Shown here: positions 18,366-27,000 of the stretch, in pieces
How the letters are laid out: every line of letters begins with the position of its first letter
Numbering within the stretch: position 1 is the stretch's first letter
Assembly (NCBI GenBank): GCA_030066195.1
Contig: JASJCB010000001.1
Span: forward strand, 1-64,000
Source of the DNA: Acidobacteriota bacterium
Lineage (GTDB): Bacteria; Acidobacteriota; Holophagae; Acanthopleuribacterales; Acanthopleuribacteraceae
DNA: 64,000 nucleotides
Direction of reading: 5' to 3'
Notes under the pieces: generated by a model
The model's database searches: none
What the model saw: the letters and a program-made list of their open reading frames with translations, nothing else
Told to the model about the DNA's origin: nothing
Translations under genes and position numbers: made by a program

Positions 18366-18563
18366 ATGAAGAAGAAAATCGCTACCATGTTGGCCGTCGC
18401 GGCCTTCAGTACCCCGAGTTTTGCTATAGGTCCGCTCATCATTCCGCTTCTTTGCGGCTCGGCCGAAAGTATGGTTGCCAAAGCCACCGCGGAAGGGGAT
18501 CTGGAAAGCGCTCTGGCCTGGTCGCAGATTTATGCGGACTGCCAGGCGGCCCAAGAACTCTAA
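18366..18563 (+). CDS. Small secreted two-cysteine peptide, copy 3
   Basis: 65 residues and a tandem paralogue of copy 2: MKKKIATMLAVAAFSTPSFA signal peptide, then IGPLIIPLLCGSAESM and ATAEGDLESALAWSQIY ending in ADCQAAQEL. Both cysteines, the acidic-Gly-acidic turn and the AWSQ.Y.DC motif are kept, while surrounding positions vary mostly conservatively, which suggests selection on the protein. AAGGAGAT precedes the ATG. A good terminator follows at 18592, so this is the end of the locus. Confidence 0.8.
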   Translation: MKKKIATMLAVAAFSTPSFAIGPLIIPLLCGSAESMVAKATAEGDLESALAWSQIYADCQAAQEL

Positions 18564-18591
18564 GGCTGTCGCTAAAGATATGGTCACACGG

Positions 18592-18622
18592 AAAGCCTGA
18601 CCCCCGGGTCGGGCTTTTTTGT
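18592..18622 (+). terminator. Intrinsic terminator of the peptide locus
   Basis: AAAGCC (18592-18597) pairs with GGCTTT, and GACC with GGTC inside it, with one internal mismatch; the stem runs into TTTTTT. It lies 29 bp after copy 3 and just before the convergent gene on the other strand. Confidence 0.8.
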
Positions 18623-18644
18623 GGCGCGTTTTCAAGAACATTAA

Positions 18645-19862
18645 TCAGACAAGGGCATGAAGGTAGGCGCCGATGGTCATATGGTCCAAAACGGCGGACA
18701 AGTTGCCCTTTGAACGGATGATCGGCAAAGCGCTCTCCAGGGCAAGTTGGATCGGTTGCACAACCAGTTCGGACCAGTAACAGCCGCCACGGTAATCCAG
18801 CAATGCCCGGTTGTAGCCGCTGTCCGGAGAAATCCAGGCTCGCATCATAGCGGCGCAGGCAACGCCCCTGGCGAAGCCCGGTTCCCGGCTCAGTCGCTCC
18901 CCGTGAGGCTGAATCCAGATTCGATCGATAACGGCCGGGTGACGGTGGTTGACCAGGACACAGGTCCAAGCCAGACCGGCCAGAGCGTGTTGCTTCCCGG
19001 TCTCATCGGGCGCGTTGCGGTCGATAAACGCCAACTGGTTGCGATCCGAATACGGTACGGCATTCTGCATCGCGAAATAGACGCCGCGTCCCACGCCGTG
19101 CCAGAAGTAGTCTCGCAACCGATCCGTTCGAGCGGCCAGGACGGCGTCCAACCGGTGCAGTAGAAAAGGACGAAAGACATGGATGTACACGCCCAGGCTT
19201 TCCAGCGATGCATTGATGTTTTCGGCTTGGGCATTCTCGCGGCAAAGGTCAAGGAACAGTTGCAAGCGCGATTCCAAAAGCACATCGTTGTCAGACCGCC
19301 GACATGGCTCGAACGCCCATTGTGCCAACGCCAGACCCAAGCCGGCGTGAAGAGCGGTTGTCATGTGTTCGGGCAGGTTGCCTTGCAGCACGCCCTTCGG
19401 TTGTTTGTTTTGGTGAAAAAAACTGAACACAACATCGTGAACCAGGCCCTCCAGCAACCACAGACCGCTGAAGGGGTCACGCGCTTCGGCTTGTTGCAAC
19501 GCCGGTTTCAGATCCAAATCCGGTGAGGGGACGATGCCCAGCAAACGGGAAGCCCTGGGCACCAACAGGAAGACGGTCACCTTATTGCGCCATTCCTTAA
19601 AAACGGCGGGCAAGCTGCCGGGCGCTGTTGCAAGCCGGTGAACCGTCCAAGCCAAACAATCCTTGAGAAGCCGAAAAAGCCAAAGCCAGGCAGACGGCCG
19701 CACCAACCCGGTCAATACCCGGCCGGCCGACTCCCGCAGGGTACGCCTCAATACCGAGGTGCCGCCCTCATAGCCTTCCCGGCGAGCCGGTAGAAGCACC
19801 TCCCAAGCTGCCGCCAGGCCGATGAAGAATAAACCGGGTTGTCTCGGCTCTCCGTCAGCCAT
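18645..19862 (-). CDS. UnbL / DUF1702-like protein (tentative)
   Basis: 405 residues, no membrane span of note. I match it tentatively to DUF1702 (UnbL) by the pattern LEGLVHDVVFSFFH, LHAGLGLALAQWAFEP, and HGVGRGVYFAMQNAVPYSD...HALAGLAWTCVLV. These correspond to the EG...., H.G.G.ALA and GVGR..WF.....G.G.A segments I recall for that family. The family has no established biochemical role; members occur next to UnbV-type genes in enediyne polyketide clusters and elsewhere. Here the gene begins 3 bp after the UnbV-like gene at 19866-22271, which supports both the assignment and co-expression. No polyketide synthase is in the window. Confidence 0.5.
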   Translation of the reverse strand: MADGEPRQPGLFFIGLAAAWEVLLPARREGYEGGTSVLRRTLRESAGRVLTGLVRPSAWLWLFRLLKDCLAWTVHRLATAPGSLPAVFKEWRNKVTVFLLVPRASRLLGIVPSPDLDLKPALQQAEARDPFSGLWLLEGLVHDVVFSFFHQNKQPKGVLQGNLPEHMTTALHAGLGLALAQWAFEPCRRSDNDVLLESRLQLFLDLCRENAQAENINASLESLGVYIHVFRPFLLHRLDAVLAARTDRLRDYFWHGVGRGVYFAMQNAVPYSDRNQLAFIDRNAPDETGKQHALAGLAWTCVLVNHRHPAVIDRIWIQPHGERLSREPGFARGVACAAMMRAWISPDSGYNRALLDYRGGCYWSELVVQPIQLALESALPIIRSKGNLSAVLDHMTIGAYLHALV

Positions 19863-19865
19863 GCT

Positions 19866-22271
19866 CTATTCCGGACGTGGAGAGGAATCGGATAGGGGCT
19901 CGCCTTCAACCAATGTGACCAGACTGCCCAAACGAATTTCCCGGTCCAGGACCGCTTTTTCGAAGGTATCGTGTTGCCCGCTCGGCCAGCGAACCTCCAA
20001 GCGCTCCAATTGGGCATCTACGCCCAGACCCATGTGGATGGTGGTTTGCCCCTGTGAAGCGTAGCCGGAGCCGGCTTCTACAAAGCGGGTCATGGCCTTG
20101 CCGTTCACCGTCAGGGTAACGCTTGCGCCGATAGCGTCGCGATTGCTCTTCTTGCCGATCAGCCGGAAGCCCAGCCACTCGCCGGCGCCCTCGTAGGCGT
20201 TGCGGTAGATAAAGGGCTCGGCGTTGTTATTGTTGATGGCAATGTCCAGCCTGCCGTCGCGATCGAAGTCGGCAATCGCCACCCCGCGACTGTCCCGGAT
20301 ACAATCGGCGCCCGCCGGCCGCGCCACATCCGCGTATTGACCGTCACCCTCCGATGCGAACAGGCAATTATATTCGTACCCGTTCCACGAGTTATCCGCC
20401 ACGAATTCGTTACTGTAGTAAAGGCCCCTTTTGTAATCCGCTATGTGTGCGACCGCACCACTGAGGAAGGGTAGTCACAAATCGGTACCGGGCTTGTTGC
20501 TGATCCAGCCGTTCGCCGCGTAGATATCCAGGTCGGTGTCGTTGTCGTAGTCGAAAGCCGCCACGGCCCAACCCCAACCGGCCTGATTGGTATGGCTGTC
20601 CTTCAACTCGCGGAAGGTTTCATCACCGTTGTTGTAGAAGAGCGAGTTGCCCTCGCCCACCTCCAGGCCCAACCGTCGCCAGTCGGTACCCAGTAAATCG
20701 TAGATAGCCATATACTCCGACATATCGGTAATCACATAACGGGTCCTGGCCACGTTGCGCATGTACTGGTCCAGGGTCACGTCCTTGCCGAACCAGCGCG
20801 TGTTGGATTTGATGTTGGAGGTATAGAGATCCAGCAAACCGTCGTCGTTGAAATCGGCGAACAGTACGCCCATGCCGCCGGAGAAATCCAGCGTTCCCGC
20901 GTCCTTCGCCACCTCGTCGAAGGTGCCGTCGCCGTTGTTGCGGTAGAGATTCTTCCGGCCGAAATCGTTGGCGCAAACCAGGTCGGTAAAGCCGTCGTTA
21001 TTATAATCGCCCGCCGCAACGGCCAGGGTCCATCCGCTGTCACCGGTACCGCTCTCCTTGGTGACATCCTTGAACCCCTGTCCCTTCTGGTTGTGCAGGA
21101 GCCGATTGGGCTCGCCGTTCCGCGCAAACATGGGCAGCCGGGGGAACGCTTCATAAGCATTGCCGTTAACACCCACGTAGATGTCCAGGTACCCGTCATT
21201 ATCGAAATCCAGCAAGGTGGCGGAAACCGAGGTGATGACCTGGTTCAAACCCATTTCCTGCCCGTGTTCGGTAAAGCGTTCTCCGTCCCGGCGGTAGTAA
21301 AGATTGGGAGCCAGGTAGCGCACCACGTAAAGGTCTCGGTCACCGTCGTTATCGAAATCGGCGAACAGGGCGGCGGAAGCCTGATCGATGCCGGCCAGAC
21401 CGGCTGCCTCGGTGACATCGACGAATGTAATCGAGCCGTCAGCTTGGGTTTCGTTGCGATAGAGTTTGCTTTCCACACCGTCGGCAAAGAACAGGTCGGC
21501 CAAGCCGTCATTGTTATAATCGGCGGCGCTGAGCCCGCCCATGGCGTGTTCGATGACGCCGAACTTCAGTTCGTGTCCGTGTTCCAGGATATTCAATTTG
21601 GGATCGCGCCGGTGAACGTAATCGATCCCGGCGGCGGCCAGGTCGACCTGTTCGAATACGGGCCCGCTACGAATCACCCGTATCCCCTCGACCAGACCGT
21701 CACCCTGTATCTTCCAGTCGTAGTAATCGGGCGTTTCGGCCGCATTGACCAGGCGCCAGCGATAGAAATGCCGGTCTTGCAACGGCTCGTCGGCGGTGTC
21801 GGTGCCGTCCAGGATGAACTTGACGGTCAATTCCGCGGAGACATGCGGTTCCAGGTCGGAAATCAGGTCGATCTTGCATTTGACCCGCGTCACCGAGTTC
21901 AGATCGGAGAGATAGTCGGACCAGGCGCGCAGAACATCCGCTTTCTGGAAATGATCGTCGCCGACCCGCGTCAAATCGCGTGCGTGGACTCCGCCCACCT
22001 CTCGAACGGGCCCGTAAACCCAAAGTCCGCGCTCTTTCTGTTCGAAAGCATCGGCAAAAAAGGGCGCCAGGGCTTTCGTATCGCCTTCCGCCGCGGCTTT
22101 TTTCAAGGCGCCGGCATAATCGGAAAGAAAGGTGGCGATGGTCTTCCCCGCCTCGTAGAAGCGGACATGATGCTTGTCGTCCTGCTTCATGCGATGTAGC
22201 GCATACCAATAACCGCCGATCAGCAGGAGAACCAAAAAGGCAAAGATTTTGAGTACCTTGGAGCGCCGCAT
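19866..22271 (-). CDS. CRTAC1/UnbV-type FG-GAP protein with one in-frame UGA
   Basis: An 801-codon frame broken only by a TGA at 20477-20475; the parts before (about 598 codons) and after it are in the same frame. The ATG at 22271 (MRRSKVLKIFAF) has GGGAG upstream and begins a membrane anchor (about 7-22). FG-GAP/VCBS repeats carry calcium-binding-like DYNNDGLADL, DFDNDGDRDLY, DFDNDGYLDIY, DYNNDGFTDL and DFNDDGLLDLY. After the TGA come DFDRDGRLDIAI and an ASPIC/UnbV domain (KKSNRDAIGASVTLTV, LEVRWPSGQHDTF). Such proteins form seven-bladed propellers and are usually exported. Either the gene carries a nonsense mutation or the UGA is read as selenocysteine; a GGUC hairpin follows at a fitting distance (see the separate entry). 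A sequencing error is the third option. Confidence 0.75.
20443..20477 (-). promoter_or_regulatory. Candidate bacterial SECIS-like hairpin after the in-frame UGA
   Basis: Reading the minus strand, the UGA (20477-20475) is followed by 20 nt and then a GGUC loop (20454-20451). The loop is closed by GUGC (20458-20455) and GCAC (20450-20447). With one bulged A the stem extends by three pairs (20461-20459 with 20445-20443). In E. coli fdhF, as I recall it, a GGUC loop begins about 18 nt after the UGA. This is a resemblance in structure and spacing only; SelB and tRNA-Sec genes are not in the window. Confidence 0.3.
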
Positions 22272-22597
22272 AGCTGACTCCCAAAATGTTGATTCGGAAT
22301 ACACCTAGAAGATATCACATCACCAAACCCAGAGCAATCCGAGAATGAGCCTTCATGCAAAGCAGGTCTGAATCGCCAGGGAACTGATCGGCCGGCGGAA
22401 CGGCCGCACCAACGTATCGAAATCTTGTCGGCGGGCCGGGCGTCATGCTTTCGCGCTGAAAAAGATTGGTGTCCCCGGCGCGACGGGGTTCGATCCGGAA
22501 AGCTGGACAAGCTTCTCGATAACAGGACTCCCTCTTGGAAAAATGGGCGATATGAGTCGATGATGCCGGCATTTCTTTTGCACTTCAGGAAGAGGAG

Positions 22598-22880
22598 CCT
22601 TGATTTTCTTTTCATGAGAGCATCACATGCGACTTGAAATTTTCAATCCGCGAGACCGTAACAGGATTCTTCACTGTACCTGGAAGTCACTCTTTTTTGA
22701 TGGAGATCTCTACCCGTACCCGGCACCTATTTTTTCGTACCGGAGAGCCATTCTTTTCCGGAAGCCACTCTTTCCGATTTTCCAGACGAATTTACCGGTA
22801 ATCAAGACCTCTTTCCCAAATACAGGCGATTATGACTGTTTTCTCGCCGGCACCAGCTTTGCTCTATAGGCAGGTGAGCC
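22598..22880 (+). repeat. Degenerate repeats and a decayed duplicate before the coiled-coil gene
   Basis: The region 22272-22909 has no supported gene. Bases 22600-22670 resemble 22874-22950, the leader and first codons of the next gene (shared GATTTTCTTTTCATGAG and later CAGGATTC), so they look like a decayed partial duplicate. Between the copies are weakly related units of about 38-40 bp marked by GGAAGTCACTCTTT and GGAAGCCACTCTTT. The flanking genes are divergent, so promoters must lie here, but I cannot name one. Confidence 0.5.
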
Positions 22881-22909
22881 TGGATTTTCTTTTCATGAGG
22901 GCGTATAAC

Positions 22910-23707
22910 ATGCAACATAAAAATTTCAGAATACAGCGGGACCGAGACAGGATTCAGATCACGATTTTAGTTGTTGCCGTTCTCGGCATTATAATCGCGG
23001 TTTTCACTTTTATCAAGATGTCAATTACACCGCTGGAAGATCGAATCGGCGATATCATGAAGCAAACGGCAGCTCTTGACAGACTAATCAAGGACTTTGA
23101 GAGGGTCAAGGATAACATTGAGGATATCCGAGGCCAACTGTATCAGTTGGAAAACCTCAAGAGGTATCTGGACGACATAAAGAATGATGTTGACGAATTA
23201 AAGCGAACACCGAGTCGAAACCGGAAATCCCAATCCGATATTCTGACTGCCGAAATTGAAAGGTTGAAGCTTCAACTTGAATCCAACAAAGAACTGCTCA
23301 AGGAAATGCGCGTGTTCATGGTGGAGTGGAAAAATACGGAGAGATTGCCGGACAAAAGCGCTCTGCTTGACCTGGAGTTACGACGCACCGTCCTTTTCAT
23401 GGAAAACCTCGGGCATTGCTACATGGTATCGATTGCAGCATACCGGGAAGAGAATGCGGACCTCATTGCGAAGAAACTTTTGGAATTCAAGCTGGACTAC
23501 GGCGGCTCGGACCTGATCGGCCTGATGAAGTTCACCAAGGAAGGCGAAGAGTGGTACGCGGTCACTTGGGGTCATTACAACACGAATGAAGAAGCGCAAG
23601 AAGACGTGAGCATGGTGAACGGGTTATTCGATGTGAACGATGCTCTCGTGATCAACATCAAATCAGGTAGCAAACCATGTCATTGCGACAAGGAATCGCT
23701 TAATTAA
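22910..23707 (+). CDS. Coiled-coil membrane protein with SPOR-like C-terminal domain
   Basis: 265 residues from MQHKNFRIQRDRDRIQ, with GAGGG upstream. A transmembrane helix (about 17-40, ILVVAVLGIIIAVFTFI) is followed by a coiled coil (about 50-150, e.g. IEDIRGQLYQLENLKRYLDD). The C-terminal part, CYMVSIAAYREENADLIAKK then WYAVTWGHYNTNEEAQED, has the two half-repeats typical of SPOR-type domains, which bind denuded peptidoglycan at division sites in known cases. That assignment is by pattern and is tentative. The gene starts a run with a small protein (23741) and a very large membrane protein (24093), probably one transcription unit with an envelope function. Confidence 0.7.
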   Translation: MQHKNFRIQRDRDRIQITILVVAVLGIIIAVFTFIKMSITPLEDRIGDIMKQTAALDRLIKDFERVKDNIEDIRGQLYQLENLKRYLDDIKNDVDELKRTPSRNRKSQSDILTAEIERLKLQLESNKELLKEMRVFMVEWKNTERLPDKSALLDLELRRTVLFMENLGHCYMVSIAAYREENADLIAKKLLEFKLDYGGSDLIGLMKFTKEGEEWYAVTWGHYNTNEEAQEDVSMVNGLFDVNDALVINIKSGSKPCHCDKESLN

Positions 23708-23740
23708 TCGCATCGGACGGAGAAAAGGAGGCGTACCACG

Positions 23741-24019
23741 ATGCAAGTAGATGCTCAAACTGACAAGCTGGAAAACCCTGTTTCCGTGTGGCGGGAAACG
23801 CTCCATGACCACGATGACGGGGCCGCCCGCCAACAAACCTCGGATGGCCGCGGTCGTCCTCATCCGGTCGATGAAACCTTGAAGTTTCTCAACAGCATTG
23901 AAGAGAAACTGGACGCCGTAACCAGGAACCAACAACCCTACAAAGTACAAAATGACGCCATTGACGAAGAGAACCCCGAACCCACTCATGTGGCATCGAG
24001 AAAAGCCTTTTACGGCTAA
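23741..24019 (+). CDS. Small hydrophilic protein of unknown function
   Basis: 92 residues, MQVDAQTDKLENPVSVWRE..., without signal peptide or membrane span. It is rich in D, E, N, Q and P, with one likely helix (DETLKFLNSIEEKLDAV). AAAGGAGG sits 11-12 nt before the ATG, a very good ribosome binding site, and this is the main reason to call it. It lies between two membrane-protein genes of the same strand. No family recognised. Confidence 0.55.
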   Translation: MQVDAQTDKLENPVSVWRETLHDHDDGAARQQTSDGRGRPHPVDETLKFLNSIEEKLDAVTRNQQPYKVQNDAIDEENPEPTHVASRKAFYG

Positions 24020-24092
24020 ATCCGGAAACCTGTTCAGCCAACCGACACAACCACTACCAACCGCCCAAAAAGGATTGCTATAGAGGCCGGAC

Positions 24093-27000
24093 ATGACCAC
24101 CATGAAAAAATTTGATTTAACTTATAGGTCCATCGATAATGATGAGCTTGAGCAACTTTCCGGAAAGATCGGCAAAGAAATCAAAGCCGGCAACGGTTCC
24201 GGAGATTTGAGCCTGGACCAGATCGAGCGTATCTTACACAAGGTAAGCAATTTCCACAACATTTCCAAGCCAAAACAAATGGAACTGATCAGCCATCTTT
24301 CCGATTACAGTTTCACTGAGGGTCAGGAGATGAATGCCGCTCAGCAGATCCAATTATTGGTGGCCGCGGAACATAACTGCAAGGAAATTTCTCAAGCCAG
24401 AAATCAAATAATCAATAGTATCCCTTCCGAGGACTCGAAACCCGTTGAATCGGCAAACCATCGGGAAGCATCCACCAAAAAGATGATGGCTGCCGTGATC
24501 GCCGTTTTCTCCGGTATTACCACCTATATGGCTTGTAGCAATTTCCTGGGCGGGTTGTTGCAAAAAAGCGACTTTCAACCGGAAGACTCTCTAATATTAC
24601 GGCTGACGCTGTCAGGGACGGCAGCCGTGTTCTCCTCTCTGATCATTTTTGCGGCCAAAAACAGGGTCAACACCTTTATCGAGTCGGGTCACCGCGTCTT
24701 GACCGCGCTCAGAAAAGCGTATCTGGAGAAACCCCACCAAACGAATATTGCTTTGATTATCCTGGTTCTCTCCATCATCAGCAATGCGGTGGGCGGCGCC
24801 ATGATCCTGGGGGAAAAGCCCGAGTACCACAATCAACTCAATCAGGCAATCGCCGTTGCCGATGCAACCAAGGCCAAGGTCATAGGTTCCATCGATCTGA
24901 TCGAACACACCTTGAGCGACGATAAAATCAATCGGCTGAAAAATGAGATTCTGGATGCCGAACTCAAGGGTAAATCTACCTCTCAAGCGGAAGGCAAGCG
25001 ATACTACTGGCATGCCAAAGACTACTTCCTGAATCATACAAGCAGCAGCCTGGCATACGTCGACAGCAATCAATACGTCTTATCGGAGTCACATTTAAAC
25101 AAGGTTGAAGCCCTACGTACTTTGCTTCGAAAGCTTGCTGCCCAGCCCCAAAATACCGATGATTTCTCCAAGACCGTTTCGACGCTGAGAGATGAGTACA
25201 TCGGTGTGATTAAATCAAGGCTAAGTCTGGTCGATGAAAAGCTCGCCATGTTGGCCGAGGGAAAATTGTCCCGTGAGCGCGCCAACATCATGCTCGCCAA
25301 CCTTGAAAAGGAGTTCGTCACCCTCACCGTCGGTTCTGCATCCTTCGATAAAAGTTTGGCGCATCTCAAGACAGAGATCAAGGCATATACCGACTATTGC
25401 ACGGACGCGATCGGGGAGATCAATGCCCTTGCGAACAACACCGGTGTTACGATTTTCGAGAGCTTGACGCCGACCCTGCCGACCATTGTTGTTCCCAAAA
25501 TGAGGGTCGAAGAGATTCGCTACAAGGAACCCATTGAAGTCGCTCGGTACTTTATCGAAAGTAAAGGGGTGTTCGGAGCCGTCACGGTCACGCTGATGGT
25601 TATTTTGTGCCTGTTGCTTGACATCCTCGATATGTTCAAGCTCAAGGGCCTGAGGAATCGAGTATTCCGAGATAAGGAAGTGATCTTCAGCCGCCGCAAA
25701 AAATACTATGACCCTGTTTTCGAAGCGATTGTAGACGTCATCTTCCAGCGCCTCCATCAATCGGCTGCCTTCAAAAACCTGCGATCAGGCATCATCCAGC
25801 GGGTCATCATCTGGCGCCAACTAAGGAAGACCCTGGACAGTCTGGTTCCCGAAACGGCTATCGAAGATGAAGCGGGTATGCTCGAATGGTGGTGGTTCGG
25901 GGTCAAAAAAACATGGCGGAGTTGGACCAGACTCAATACAGCGCCTGCAGAGGCTTACAACATTGAATGTGAGTGCCTGGAGCAATTCAGAAAGGACGCC
26001 GGATACCTCGTCGAGATCTACCGACAACTCTTCAAGCAATCCGTCATCGACGGGATCCTGGTCCACCCTACCAACAACAAACGCAAGCTCAATGACCAGC
26101 ACCTGGATTTGCTGCTGCTCGAGAGCCAGACGGCGATCAAAAAGGAAATCGCGAACATCAGGAAATCTCGCGATCAATCGACACCGGCGGAGGTCACTTA
26201 TTACAAGGCCCGCATCACTCGCTTGGAAAACCTGCTGAAATATAGGGCCGGGATCGAGTTTGAACAGCCGCCGGAAACAGTCAATACGTCCACTCTCCAA
26301 CTCAACTTTGTGCTGAGCCAGGTGAAAGACGCCAAGATTACGGAATTCACAGCTGTTGTCAACGGTCAAAGCGAAAGAGTGAGTCTGGAAGATCAGGACG
26401 AAGCGTTCTCGTATGACATCCAGTTAACGGACCGGCAAAACGATATCGAAATCACCGTGATCGACCAATATGACCGAAGAGCGCATGAGAGTTTCACCGT
26501 TCAGTGCATCACCGATGCTGTCATCAAGGAGGAGGTAGCGCGGGCAACCGGGGAATTGGCGCAGATCATCGAGGTATCGGTGAGTGAGATGACGGAGCAT
26601 TTCTTGAAAACACTGCTCGAATTTCGTTACAAAAACGACATGGTGCGTGAGAATGCCACGCTTGACAAGGCTCTCACGACATTGAAGCGCGGCCGGAGCA
26701 GCCTCTCGTCACTGACGGACCATATGGAAGGTCGATTCCAACATATCATTCAATGCCTGTATGATATCGTGCACAACAGGTACGTGCCCGAAGCCGAACA
26801 AGAAACCCTTCGCCGCTCTTTTCAGATCACGTACCGCTATCTGAAAGATATTCTTTTCAAGCAACTCCTCTATGCTCAGGAAACGTTCGAGCATTATGAG
26901 GCGCAAACTAAGCAGTACAAGGATCGGCCGTTCCCGTTGATCGAAGACTGCTTTAACAGCCTTTGCCTCCAGGATCCCGGTAACACCGAATTCATCGACC

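Larger units (their letters stand above)
18077..18563. repeat. Tandem duplication of about 246 bp (peptide copies 2 and 3)
   Basis: Segments 18077-18317 and 18324-18563 are near-identical over the leader and the signal-peptide region and diverge moderately in the mature part. Each unit begins with AAGTCCAGGTAG, which in the first unit encodes the last residues and stop of the upstream 320-residue gene. In the second unit it is a relic. The duplication therefore started from copy 2 plus the tail of the gene before it. Confidence 0.9.

Noticed and set aside
21093..22199. A 368-codon plus-strand frame opposite the FG-GAP gene
   Set aside because: Shadow of the FG-GAP coding strand, with no independent start signal.
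20475..22304. Treating the FG-GAP gene as two separate genes
   Set aside because: The part after the UGA is in the same frame, lacks its own good start (only GTG without an RBS), and carries the domain that normally ends the same protein.
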